Source: Pseudomonadota bacterium (GTDB lineage Bacteria > Pseudomonadota > Alphaproteobacteria > Caulobacterales > Aquidulcibacteraceae). From it: 39,615 bases of DNA. The position numbers and the translations under genes are program-made. Below, piece by piece: positions 19,108-28,297 of this stretch; the stretch's first letter is position 1, and every line of letters starts with the position of its first letter. The notes beneath the pieces were generated by a model. The model was not told where the DNA came from. It ran no database searches and was given only the letters and a program-made list of their open reading frames with translations. Location of the stretch: the NCBI GenBank assembly GCA_016195245.1, contig JACQAC010000041.1:1-39615 (forward strand), read 5' to 3'.

Positions 19108-22100
19108 ATGGAATGGGTGATCATTCTCATCCTGTTGCTGGCTGGCTGGATATGGCGGCAGTCGGTGCGCATTGGCGCGCTGGAGCGTCAAATTGCGGCG
19201 CTAGAGGCGCACACGAAGACCGAGCATCACGAGGCGAAACCCACACTGCCCCAAACTCAGCCTGCAAGAGCGAGCAAGCCGCAGCCACAAGATACACGCG
19301 AACCGCTCTTGCTCGACACGCCCCTGCCCCCGCTCTACTTCGCGCAGCGCGAGCAGCAAGCAGCAGGCGATCGCGAACCGCTGCTGCTCGACACACCGCT
19401 TCCCGACCCATCAAACGACCACGGCAACGCAGCGCCCTCCGCAGCGCGCGCCACGGATCCGAAGATCGTCGCGCAATTGGCCTCACCGGCTGGGCCCGCC
19501 GACATCCAGCGCCCACCAGGCTTCGCGCAATGGCTTTCAGAAAATGGTCTCGCCTGGCTCGGTGGCGGCGCGCTGGCGCTCGGGATCATCTTCTTTCTGT
19601 CGTTCGCGGCGGCGCAGGATTGGTTTACGCCAACCGTGCAACTCATTTGCGCGCTCCTGGGTGGCGCCGCGCTTCTAGGCGTCAGCGAAGTCATACGCCG
19701 TCGAGACAACAATTTGGTTGCAGCACTGCTTGCCGGCAGCGGCGTGCTTGCTTTCTACGCCACAGCATGGGCGGCATACGGCGGCTACCACTTCATCACT
19801 TGGCCGATGGCCGCCTTTGCTCTCACCATCTGCGCAGCAATTCTATTGGGCCTTGCCTTTCTCCACGGTGAGGCGCTCGGCGTGCTGGCGATCATCGCCG
19901 CGCTGCTGACGCCCGCGATTGCCGACGCGCGCGCGTGGCCCGACGCAGCGCTCACCCTTTACACCGCGGGGGTCGCGGCGGCGGGATTAGCGGTGTCGTG
20001 GTTTAGACGCTGGAGTTGGACAGTCACTGTCACGCTGACGGGTTTGTATTTCTGGTTTGCCGGCGCCATTGCCGTCGATGATCTTAACCGCGCAATGGCG
20101 CTGGTGAGCATCTCCAGCCTTGGCGCCGTCGGCCTCGCCGCCAGCCCCTCTGGGCTTCTGAGCGAAGACGCGGTGCTGCCCTGGTCGCGCACCGTTGCAC
20201 TTGGCCCCACCATCGCAGTCTGTATCAGCAGCGTCTTGCTCCTATGGGTGTGGGCGTCGATCGCGCTGTGGCCTTCGGGTGCAATCCTTGGCCCGACAAT
20301 GATTGGCGTCCTGCACGTCATGCTCGCGAGTTATGCCGTGCGCTTGCGGACGCTTTCACCAGCCGCTTTCGCTGTCGCGGTCGGCGCCTTGGTTGGCGGT
20401 GTTGCGCTTTATCTTGCAACGCGCGTCTCGCGGGCGCCGCTCGGCGCAGATGCCTACGCGTCGATGCTCAGCGCTTCTGTGGCGATAGCTTCGCTCGCAC
20501 TTGCTGCGCGCGCGCGCGGCGTGGCACGGAGGTGGGTCTCCGGCGCCGGCGCGGCGGGCGCCGCCCTCCTGACCTTGCTTGCGGCAACTACGCGCGAGAG
20601 TTGGCACAGCGTCGCGGCATGGGCGCCGCTGTTCATCGGCGCCGCCATACTGTTTGCATGCGCGTTGCACGCCGCGCGCCGCGTGGCTCAGGAGATACCC
20701 GATTTTGGAGTGGACGCGTGGACTGCGGGCAGCGCCGCGCTGCTGTTGATTGGAGTGGAGTCGGCTTGGGCCAGTGAAGTGCGCGCTATTGGCGATGGCG
20801 CCGCCGCGCTGCTCATCGCGACAGTCTTCTGGTGGCGTGGCTGGCGCATGACGCGCTTCGCCGCGCTATCCGCGGCTGCGTTGTCCGTGGCGCACGCCCT
20901 TTCGCCGGACCTGATAGCCGCTTCGCTTGCCGGCGCGATCCCGCTCAGTGAAGCGCTGCTCACTCTCAGCGCCGCAGCGGCCGCTTTGTTCGCCGCGTCG
21001 TTGATCTCGCGAAAGCGAGAGCGGTACGGTGCTGTGCAAGAGGCGCTGAGTTCGGCCGGCGTCATCGTCGTGGTGTCCGCCGTTTTGTTGGCGCTACGGT
21101 GGCTGGCAAGTCAAGGACCGGGCGCGTCTCTCGACACGCTGTCGGAAGAATCCCTGCGCGCACTGACACTCATTGCCGCTGGCTATCTGGTGTTGCCGCA
21201 GCCCAGCGCGCAGGCAGGCTTCATCGCACGCTGGCGCGGTCATGTGTTGATAGGACTGGGCCTCCTCTATGCGCTGATCCAACCCGGCCTCTATGCGAAC
21301 CCATGGTGGGGCATGTCGCCGACCATGGTCGTTGGTCCACCCATTCTTGACACTCTGCTCATCGCCTTCGCCGCACCTGCGGCCTTGGCCTTCGGTGCGG
21401 CCGAGCGGCTCTACAACCACCAGGACAACGCCGCTCGCATCTATACCGCCGCGGGCGGATTGCTTGTCATGATCTGGGCGGCGCTGTCATTGCGTCGCGC
21501 CTTTCATGCTGCATTGATGGCCACCAGCGAAGTTGGCCTGTTTGAGGGCGCTTGCTACGGGCTGCTCTTCATAACATTTGCGCTGCTCGTGGCGCTCGTC
21601 GCTCGTTTGCGCGAAGGCCCTCAGCGTCCGTTCACCGCGGATTTGCGGCGAAGCACCAATGCTCTGACCTGGGCATGTCTTGGAGTCGCGGTTTGGATCA
21701 TAGTGGTGGTCCGTCACCCATTGTGGGGAGAGAATGCGCCGAGTAGTTCGCTCTCACGCCTATTTGCGGTGATCGCACAAGCGTGGGCGGCAACGCTTTC
21801 GATTGGACTGGGACGCGCCTTATCGCGTACGCGTGATGTCGACCCGACGCGGTTCGCGGCAGCAGCCGCAGCCGCATTGTTCGCCTGGAGTTTCGGCCAC
21901 GCGGCCCTTCATGTGGCGCGGTTCGACGGGCTCAGCGCATATGCGCACGCGCTCTGGCCGCTGAGTTTCACAATCGGCGCCTCCGCGATCACCACGCGCG
22001 TTCCAGGCCGCAACACGGTGCGTGCTTATCTGAACGACTTGGAGGCGATTTGGGCGACGGCTGTTTGGCCGGCGTTAGCGTTCGCGGCGCTGGGCCTGTG

Positions 22101-22614
22101 GATTCTCTTCAATCCATGGTGGGGATTGTTGCCGCCGCACCCTGACACTCCAGCAACCATGCTGCTCGGGCTCACTTCTTACGGTATCGCAGCGTGGCTA
22201 AGCCTGTTGGCGCCAAGAGTACGCGCTACGCGATGGAAGGTCGCGTTGGAGCAAGCGGGAATTGTCTCCTGCTTGCTGCACGTCCTCGTCGCGATGACGT
22301 TGCTCGCGCGCTTCGCCTATCACGGCGTGGCGATGGCAAAGGCGAGCGCTGAACCGCTTGAGCTTTGGACCTATTCCGCCCTGTGGGCTATCTACGGCGG
22401 CGCGCTGGTAGCCGCCGGCACGTTCGCGCGCCGGCAGACGCTCGTGTGGAGCGGGCTCGCACTCCTCGCGATTGCCGCCGGCAAGGTCTTTGTCGTCGAC
22501 ACTGCACAACTCTCAGGTCTCATCCGCGCTGGATCAGCGATAGGCCTGGGCATCGTCGCGCTCACTGTTGCGTGGGCCACGCAACGCATAAACCGGGGCC
22601 CGCAACCCAAGTGA
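19108..22614 (+). CDS. DUF2339 family large multi-pass membrane protein
   Basis: Start at 19108 (MEWVIILILLLAGWIWRQSVRIGALERQIAALE); ENGLAWLGGGALALGIIFFLSFA, LLGGAALLGVSEVIRRRD, ALLAGSGVLAFYATAWAAYG; many TM segments. Confidence 0.85.
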   Translation: MEWVIILILLLAGWIWRQSVRIGALERQIAALEAHTKTEHHEAKPTLPQTQPARASKPQPQDTREPLLLDTPLPPLYFAQREQQAAGDREPLLLDTPLPDPSNDHGNAAPSAARATDPKIVAQLASPAGPADIQRPPGFAQWLSENGLAWLGGGALALGIIFFLSFAAAQDWFTPTVQLICALLGGAALLGVSEVIRRRDNNLVAALLAGSGVLAFYATAWAAYGGYHFITWPMAAFALTICAAILLGLAFLHGEALGVLAIIAALLTPAIADARAWPDAALTLYTAGVAAAGLAVSWFRRWSWTVTVTLTGLYFWFAGAIAVDDLNRAMALVSISSLGAVGLAASPSGLLSEDAVLPWSRTVALGPTIAVCISSVLLLWVWASIALWPSGAILGPTMIGVLHVMLASYAVRLRTLSPAAFAVAVGALVGGVALYLATRVSRAPLGADAYASMLSASVAIASLALAARARGVARRWVSGAGAAGAALLTLLAATTRESWHSVAAWAPLFIGAAILFACALHAARRVAQEIPDFGVDAWTAGSAALLLIGVESAWASEVRAIGDGAAALLIATVFWWRGWRMTRFAALSAAALSVAHALSPDLIAASLAGAIPLSEALLTLSAAAAALFAASLISRKRERYGAVQEALSSAGVIVVVSAVLLALRWLASQGPGASLDTLSEESLRALTLIAAGYLVLPQPSAQAGFIARWRGHVLIGLGLLYALIQPGLYANPWWGMSPTMVVGPPILDTLLIAFAAPAALAFGAAERLYNHQDNAARIYTAAGGLLVMIWAALSLRRAFHAALMATSEVGLFEGACYGLLFITFALLVALVARLREGPQRPFTADLRRSTNALTWACLGVAVWIIVVVRHPLWGENAPSSSLSRLFAVIAQAWAATLSIGLGRALSRTRDVDPTRFAAAAAAALFAWSFGHAALHVARFDGLSAYAHALWPLSFTIGASAITTRVPGRNTVRAYLNDLEAIWATAVWPALAFAALGLWILFNPWWGLLPPHPDTPATMLLGLTSYGIAAWLSLLAPRVRATRWKVALEQAGIVSCLLHVLVAMTLLARFAYHGVAMAKASAEPLELWTYSALWAIYGGALVAAGTFARRQTLVWSGLALLAIAAGKVFVVDTAQLSGLIRAGSAIGLGIVALTVAWATQRINRGPQPK

Positions 22615-22723
22615 GTCCGCTCACGGTCCCGCCGCGCCTCCAAGGTGCGTGCGCGGACCGCTAGCTGCCTCCGGCAGTGCAAGCACGGCTGCACAGCTCT
22701 CGTCTGTTACCTGAGTGGGACGG

Positions 22724-23833
22724 TCAATAAACCACGACGCTACGGATGCTTTCGCCGGCATGCATGAGATCGAACGCCTCGTTGATGCGTTCCAGCGGGA
22801 GCTTGTGAGTGATCATCGGGTCGATTTGAATTTTTTTGTCCATGTACCAATCGACGATTCTAGGCACGTCTGTGCGCCCACGCGCGCCGCCGAACGCGGT
22901 GCCCTTCCAAACGCGCCCGGTGACCAGTTGGAACGGCCGTGTGGCAATCTCCGTGCCGGCTTCGGCGACGCCGATGATGATGCTTTCGCCCCAGCCACGA
23001 TGGCAGGCTTCAAGCGCCGTGCGCATGACTTGCGTGTTACCGGTGCAGTCGAATGTGTAGTCAGCACCGCCGACGGTAAGTTCAACCAAATGAGCAACCA
23101 GATCGCCCTTCACGTCCTTCGGGTTTACGAAATGCGTCATGCCGAACTTGCGACCCCAGTCTTGGCGCTTAGGATTGATGTCGACCCCGACGATCTGATT
23201 GGCGCCGACAAGCCTGGCGCCCTGGATCACATTCAAGCCGATCCCACCGAGGCCGAACACGATCACATTCGCGCCAGGCTCGACCTTTGCGGTATTGACG
23301 ACCGCGCCAACACCCGTGGTCACGCCACAGCCAATATAGCAGCTTGCTTCAAACGGCGCGTCCTTACGGATTTTCGCGACCGCGATTTCCGGCAGCACCG
23401 TAAAGTTCGAAAACGTCGAACAACCCATATAGTGCGCGACAGGTTTGCCTTTGTAGGAAAACCGAGACGTGCCATCCGGCATTAGGCCCTTGCCTTGCGT
23501 GGCGCGGATCGCCGTACAGAGATTGGTTTTCCGCGAGAGGCAGCTTTTGCACTGACGACATTCAGGCGTGTAAAGCGGTATAACGTGATCGTCCGCTGCG
23601 ACGCTCGTCACGCCGACGCCGACTTCGCGCACAATCCCTGCTCCTTCATGGCCGAGCACCGAAGGAAAGATGCCTTCGCTATCCAATCCATCGAGCGTGT
23701 AGGCGTCGGTATGACAGATGCCGGTGGCCTTGATCTCGACCAAGACCTCGCCCGCCTTCGGGCCATCGAGGTCAAGTTCAACAACTTCCAGAGGCTGCTT
23801 GGCCGCAAACGCCACCGCCGCTTTGGTCTTCAT
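22724..23833 (-). CDS. S-(hydroxymethyl)glutathione dehydrogenase / class III alcohol dehydrogenase
   Basis: Start at 23833 ([49 protein letters not shown]); zinc motif [36 protein letters not shown]. Confidence 0.95.
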   Translation of the reverse strand: MKTKAAVAFAAKQPLEVVELDLDGPKAGEVLVEIKATGICHTDAYTLDGLDSEGIFPSVLGHEGAGIVREVGVGVTSVAADDHVIPLYTPECRQCKSCLSRKTNLCTAIRATQGKGLMPDGTSRFSYKGKPVAHYMGCSTFSNFTVLPEIAVAKIRKDAPFEASCYIGCGVTTGVGAVVNTAKVEPGANVIVFGLGGIGLNVIQGARLVGANQIVGVDINPKRQDWGRKFGMTHFVNPKDVKGDLVAHLVELTVGGADYTFDCTGNTQVMRTALEACHRGWGESIIIGVAEAGTEIATRPFQLVTGRVWKGTAFGGARGRTDVPRIVDWYMDKKIQIDPMITHKLPLERINEAFDLMHAGESIRSVVVY

Positions 23834-23881
23834 GATGCGCTGCTCCTCAGAGCGGCGCTTATAGCGCGGCAATAGCCGCGC

Positions 23882-24298
23882 TCAAATTTTCCGTGAAATC
23901 TTGCGCGGCCGCTTCCCGCGCGCCGCCTTGGCGCTCTTCTTCTTGTCGCGCTTGTCCTTTCGTCGCTTGCGCCCGGTCCTTGCCGCCGCAAACGTCGCGC
24001 GCTCTTCTTTCGCGGCAGACGGATGTCGCATCGTCGCCTGCGCGGTCAAGAATATGCGCGACATTCGCTCAATTTTGCCGCGAACCGCGGGCTCGACTTC
24101 CTCGCCGCGTCCAGCCAGCATGCGCACGGCGTCAATCGGCACCAGAGCAGCCACCAGTTTCCCATAGCGATCGAAGCCAATCACCGTGCTTTCTTCCTGA
24201 GCCAGGTCCAGCGCCTCAGCGAAATTGGCGCGCGCCTCGGACGTCGAAATCGTCTGCTTCTTGGCGGCGTTCTTCTTGAGCGCTGTACCGGATGTCAT
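23882..24298 (-). CDS. Phd/YefM-like antitoxin domain protein with long Lys/Arg-rich C-terminal tail
   Basis: TISTSEARANFAEALDLAQEESTVIGFDRYGKLVAALVPIDAVRML resembles the Phd/YefM core; tail TGRKRRKDKRDKKKSAKAARGKRPRKISRKI. Start at 24298 overlaps the upstream stop (ATGA). Confidence 0.65.
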   Translation of the reverse strand: MTSGTALKKNAAKKQTISTSEARANFAEALDLAQEESTVIGFDRYGKLVAALVPIDAVRMLAGRGEEVEPAVRGKIERMSRIFLTAQATMRHPSAAKEERATFAAARTGRKRRKDKRDKKKSAKAARGKRPRKISRKI

Positions 24299-25197
24299 GA
24301 GACGCACTGGACTTCTGAGAAGGGTTCGCCAAACAGCGAGCGGCCGTCGCGCACAAACATCGACTCGATCGGTGCGATGGTGTCGAGCCACATCGGCAGA
24401 AAGTCTCCACAGAACAATCGACGCTCCCGTTGTGCGCCGCGCGGCAGTGGATCGTGCTTCCACGCTGCGATGTTGGCGGTCCTGCAATCTTCCGCGGACG
24501 GCACGATCCAACGCGAAAGCTGTTGACGAACAGTCAATGGGCGGGCGCCGGTCACAGATCCAATTTGATCGCTAAATGCAACGAGTTTGCGGCGGACCTG
24601 CGCAAGGTTCTCACGAAATGCCACCACAATGTTGTACAACATTGATATCATTGGCTGAAGCGACAACGCAAAGACTGCGGTAACCCGCGAGGCGGTGTCT
24701 TCACCCCCTCCCTTCTTGTCCTTTTTCTTCTTGGTCGCTGCCTTGGCGGCCTTCCCAAGCTTCCTCGTCCTTTTCGCTTCGACCTTTGCGGCGCGTCCGG
24801 CGGCTCTGGCTTCTGCGCGCGCACGACGTTGGGCGGCGCGTTCGGCCGCTTGCTTAGCGTGCTCAGCCGCCGCGTCGCGCCGATGCTGCTCGCGCTGTTC
24901 CCGACGCTCGCGGATTCGACGGGCGTGGCGAATGCGCTCCCCTGGTGCGGCATGTGGCGGATATTGCGCGATTTCCAAGGTCCAGAGGTCTCCGTTCAAC
25001 ACCAGAACAAGGCCGTAATTGTACATCTCGAACGGAATGATCGACGCGCGAATCTGCGCTGCCGCTTCGAGATCATCGTCGTGTGGGCGCCGCCGAAACA
25101 ACCGGGCAGCATGCTTGCGAATGCGCGTGATCTGCGCTGGCCAAAACTCATTGAAGCTAGCGAGAAAGGATTCGCCCCAACAAAAGAAGTAATGCAT
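24295..25197 (-). CDS. Hypothetical 300-aa protein, two globular-looking parts joined by a charged Arg/Ala/Lys linker
   Basis: Coherent ORF overlapping the Phd-like gene by 4 nt; no family recognised; central RERREQREQHRRDAAAEHAKQAAERAAQRRARAEARAAGRAAKVEAKRTRKLGKAAKAATKKKKDKKGGG. Confidence 0.6.
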   Translation of the reverse strand: MHYFFCWGESFLASFNEFWPAQITRIRKHAARLFRRRPHDDDLEAAAQIRASIIPFEMYNYGLVLVLNGDLWTLEIAQYPPHAAPGERIRHARRIRERREQREQHRRDAAAEHAKQAAERAAQRRARAEARAAGRAAKVEAKRTRKLGKAAKAATKKKKDKKGGGEDTASRVTAVFALSLQPMISMLYNIVVAFRENLAQVRRKLVAFSDQIGSVTGARPLTVRQQLSRWIVPSAEDCRTANIAAWKHDPLPRGAQRERRLFCGDFLPMWLDTIAPIESMFVRDGRSLFGEPFSEVQCVS

Positions 25198-25462
25198 CAG
25201 CCCGGACTCCTCGCGACTTTGCGTTGCGCACTTAAGCGTCAGATTGTCGGGCTAACCTAGCGAAGCATGCTTTTGACAAACGCGTCAACGCTGCCAACGT
25301 CGAATGCAAAAACAAGCGCGGCTCAGCTGCGAGAACGTGACGTTTCAGACACTGCCCCGACCCAATGTCCGGGTACGGACGATGCGAACTTGACCCTGCC
25401 GCAGCGTGGCGTCTTGTGGCGCGCGTCGGCGGGGGCCGGATGATGTCGGGGTTTGCTGGCGC

Positions 25463-25497
25463 GGCGCTGGAGGGAGATCGGGCCTTCCTCCAGCGCC
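25463..25497. repeat. Perfect 11-bp inverted repeat (hairpin)
   Basis: GGCGCTGGAGG (25463-25473) ... CCTCCAGCGCC (25487-25497), extendable inward with one wobble pair. No U-tract on the minus-strand side. Confidence 0.7.
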
Positions 25498-25579
25498 AAA
25501 TCCGGCACCACTCGCTCGTTGCGAACAGATACGCCGGCGAATCGATGCTTTTGGGACGGCAGTCGCCAAAGGCGGCTTC

Positions 25580-26383
25580 TCACAAGCCCATGAAGTGGCT
25601 GGCGAAGCCGCCGTTCTTTGTCCAAACGTGCAGCATCCAACCCGGTTCTTCGGCGGTCTTCGGCGCGATCTGCTGGCCTTGGTGCGCGGCCAAACCATAA
25701 ACCCACGATGTCGATGGCGCCACGATAACCGGCGCGTGCGCGACTTGGCCGATCACAACGCGATGATGGTGCCCGCAAATGATCCGCTGCACCTGTTTGT
25801 GTCGCTTAATCACCGACGCGAAGCGCTCGCCGTGATGCAGACCGATCTTGTCGAAGAGCAAGTCATGGGTCGCAAATGGGGGGTGATGCAACGCCACAAT
25901 GGTCGGCTTGCGGCGCACCTTCCTCAGCGTGTGATCGAGCCAACGCGCCGCGTCCTGAGTGAATTCGCCATACGTCTGGCCTGGCACGATCTGGTCGAGG
26001 CAAACCACGCGGACCGGAAACTGCTCGATCGCATAAGAAAGCGCCCCTTCGAGCGGCAAGTAGGTGTGGCGCGGAAAAGCGACGCGCAAACTCATGCGAT
26101 CGTCGTGATTCCCGGGCATTAGAAACAGTGGTGCCGGTGGATTGGCAATGATTTCGGCGATCGCTTGATATTCTTCGCGACGTTCGTCGTTAGCCAGATC
26201 GCCCGTCAAGAGGATGGCATCAGCGTGGTACTCGCGGGCTTGGGCCAACGCGCGCGACAATTGTGCGGCGGCGGCGCCGGCGTCGTCAGCTCTGACATGC
26301 GTGTCGGATATTTGCGCAAGAACGAAGCGTCCGTTCACGCGATGCCCCCTGCCGAACCCCGCGCGCACCGTGACCACCGGCAC
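25580..26383 (-). CDS. CpdA-like metallophosphoesterase (predicted 3',5'-cyclic nucleotide phosphodiesterase)
   Basis: LAQISDTHVRADD, LLTGDLANDERREEY, MPGNHDDRMSLR, VALHHPPFATHD, ICGHHHRVVIGQ. Start position uncertain. Confidence 0.87.
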   Translation of the reverse strand: MPVVTVRAGFGRGHRVNGRFVLAQISDTHVRADDAGAAAAQLSRALAQAREYHADAILLTGDLANDERREEYQAIAEIIANPPAPLFLMPGNHDDRMSLRVAFPRHTYLPLEGALSYAIEQFPVRVVCLDQIVPGQTYGEFTQDAARWLDHTLRKVRRKPTIVALHHPPFATHDLLFDKIGLHHGERFASVIKRHKQVQRIICGHHHRVVIGQVAHAPVIVAPSTSWVYGLAAHQGQQIAPKTAEEPGWMLHVWTKNGGFASHFMGL

Positions 26384-26447
26384 AAGCTTTGTCTGTGCCC
26401 TAGGTCACACCATTTTTCGCAGAAGCGTGTGGACGAATGGCAAATAT

Positions 26448-26534
26448 TCAGAAATGCGCGCCGAGCGTGACGAGGCACATGGCCAAGCAAATCGCGATCC
26501 CTAAGGCAAAACTAGCAGGAACGATGTGGGTCAT
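26448..26534 (-). CDS. Candidate 28-aa single-TM microprotein
   Basis: Reverse complement reads MTHIVPASFALGIAICLAMCLVTLGAHF*, preceded by AAAGG 7 nt before ATG; sits in the gap between two minus-strand genes. Below the 60-aa ORF-track cutoff. Confidence 0.45.
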   Translation of the reverse strand: MTHIVPASFALGIAICLAMCLVTLGAHF

Positions 26535-26630
26535 TGTGGTGCCTTTGCCAAACTCCGGTGATCAGTTGGCGTGCAAACGCTATGCCCGCGTCACTCGTTC
26601 GACGCAGAAGGTCCTCGGCAGCAAGTAGTG

Positions 26631-28109
26631 TTAATTGCTCAGTTGACGCGCAACGCGGAAGCCGACACCCGGCAGCCGCGCAGCTGGCGCCGCCGAACGC
26701 CGCGCGGTAGCGCGCAACCCTGCCACTTGGTCGGAATAGCTGCCGCCCCGGTAAGACCGGCGTGCGCACCGCGCCGCTTCAACCGGCGCGCCATCGACCG
26801 GCGCCAGATTGTAGCTTGCCGAGTAACAATCTTCGACCCACTCGCCGACGTTTCCGTACATGTCGAAGAGGCCATAGGTGTTGGCGCCGTGCGAGCCGAC
26901 TTCCGTCGTACGTTGCATGAGGAACGTCGCCTGGTGCGTCGTCAGTCTGCCGTTAAAGGCGTAGACGCCAGCCGTGCCCGCACGCGCGGCGTATTCCCAC
27001 TCGGCTTCGCTCGCGAGCCTATAATGCGTGTTTGGGTTCTGCGCGTTGAGCCAATCCAGATACGCCTTAGCGTCGTTGTACGATACGCCGGTCACTGGAT
27101 GAGACCCGCGGCCCCAGCCGTGATCTGGCGGTGAAAAGCCGTTGCAGCCGCCGCCCGCCAGGCACGCATCCCACTGTTGGAAGGTCACTTCGTACTTGCC
27201 GATCGCGAACGGCGAAATCGACACTTCACGTTGCGGACCTTCATCGCGGCCACGCCCCGTCTCGTTGCTGGGCGATCCCATCATGAACAAGCCGCCGGGA
27301 ACGACGACCAATTCTGGACAATTTTGGCAGTCGTGCAGCGCCTGGCCCGGCGTCAAGGTCGGCGCTGCCGGCGCTGTCACAACGGCGGAGGCGAGTGAGG
27401 TTTCCGGCAGCGCCGAAGCTGGCGCGGGCGTGGCTGGTGCGTGGGTTGCGTTGGCTTCGACTTGCGGATGCTCGGCCGTGTATTGCTGGTAGAAGCGATA
27501 ACCCGCCGGTGCGAAGTAAGCCACGGCGCCAAGCACAGCGGCCGTCATCGCCCAGCCGCCGATGCGGCGCGAACTACGCGCGAAGCGCTGGCGCTTCGAC
27601 AGAATCTCGAACGTTTGGACGCGTTGCTCGATGTTTTCGAGCGGCTGACGTCCTTTGGCTTGGAAGGCCGCCGTCGGGCTCGAGCGCGCCATGGAGCGGA
27701 ATTCGGCCGAAACCAGAGCAGTCCCCGGCGCAGCCAACGCTTGCAACCGCGCGGCGACATTGACGCCGTGGCCGAGGAGATCGTTGGTCGCGGTAACGAC
27801 CACGTCGCCCACATGCGCACCGACGCGGATCGGCGGCTCACCCTTGGCGCGACGATCGAGAATGTCCTGAATAGCGCCGAGCGCCGCGCCAGCCGACGCG
27901 AACTCAAGCATGAACCCATCGCCCGCGGTGTTGAACAATCGGCCGCCATTGACGCGCGCCGCATCTTCGATGCGCGTGCGCAGCGCTTCGATCTTGCGCG
28001 CCGAATTGCGCTGATCGCGCTCCGTCATGGTTGAAAAGCCGACAACGTCGATCGCCACGATTGAGGCCAATCGAATGGTTCTATCGTCGGTCTGACCCGG
28101 GTCGCTCAC
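26631..28109 (-). CDS. Class III adenylate/guanylate cyclase domain - TM - FGE/SUMF1-like domain fusion
   Basis: N-term LASIVAIDVVGFSTMTERD, LFNTAGDGFMLEF, GHGVNVAARLQALA; TM WAMTAAVLGAVAYFAPAGY; C-term VPGGLFMMGSPSNE, ISPFAIGKYEVTFQQWDACL, YRLASEAEWEYAARAG, GNVGEWVEDCY, YRGGSY, GFRVAR. Confidence 0.88.
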   Translation of the reverse strand: MSDPGQTDDRTIRLASIVAIDVVGFSTMTERDQRNSARKIEALRTRIEDAARVNGGRLFNTAGDGFMLEFASAGAALGAIQDILDRRAKGEPPIRVGAHVGDVVVTATNDLLGHGVNVAARLQALAAPGTALVSAEFRSMARSSPTAAFQAKGRQPLENIEQRVQTFEILSKRQRFARSSRRIGGWAMTAAVLGAVAYFAPAGYRFYQQYTAEHPQVEANATHAPATPAPASALPETSLASAVVTAPAAPTLTPGQALHDCQNCPELVVVPGGLFMMGSPSNETGRGRDEGPQREVSISPFAIGKYEVTFQQWDACLAGGGCNGFSPPDHGWGRGSHPVTGVSYNDAKAYLDWLNAQNPNTHYRLASEAEWEYAARAGTAGVYAFNGRLTTHQATFLMQRTTEVGSHGANTYGLFDMYGNVGEWVEDCYSASYNLAPVDGAPVEAARCARRSYRGGSYSDQVAGLRATARRSAAPAARLPGVGFRVARQLSN

Positions 28110-28297
28110 AGCTCAACATCCCCACGTAAGCCGGCGGCACGTTAGAAGTGTCACCGCTGTAATGCCACTCTCCCCTCTTGCCTCCGATCCGGCAATCAGC
28201 AGAAGCGCGCGCAGCTAATTGACGAACGCCGCGTTGAAAGTCGCGTGGCGGAGGTCACCGTTCACCATCTTGAATCGCGGACGGGACGAACCAGTGC

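Noticed and set aside
25300-25440. Possible 6S RNA, inferred from a weak resemblance around GAACTTGACCCTGCCGCAGCG
   Set aside because: Similarity is too short and I could not assemble the full 6S secondary structure by eye; needs an Infernal scan.
25323-25778. 151-aa minus-strand ORF as a real gene
   Set aside because: Half overlaps the phosphoesterase in another frame and composition is typical of shadow ORFs; left as an unassigned region instead.
26437-26628. 63-aa plus-strand ORF between the cyclase fusion and the phosphoesterase
   Set aside because: No evident ribosome-binding site or family and opposite to the neighbours; the minus-strand 28-aa frame has better start context.
26631-27400. 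Genuine formylglycine-generating (sulfatase-activating) enzyme
   Set aside because: The FGE-like domain lacks the expected Cys in the RGGSY region, and no sulfatase gene is nearby.
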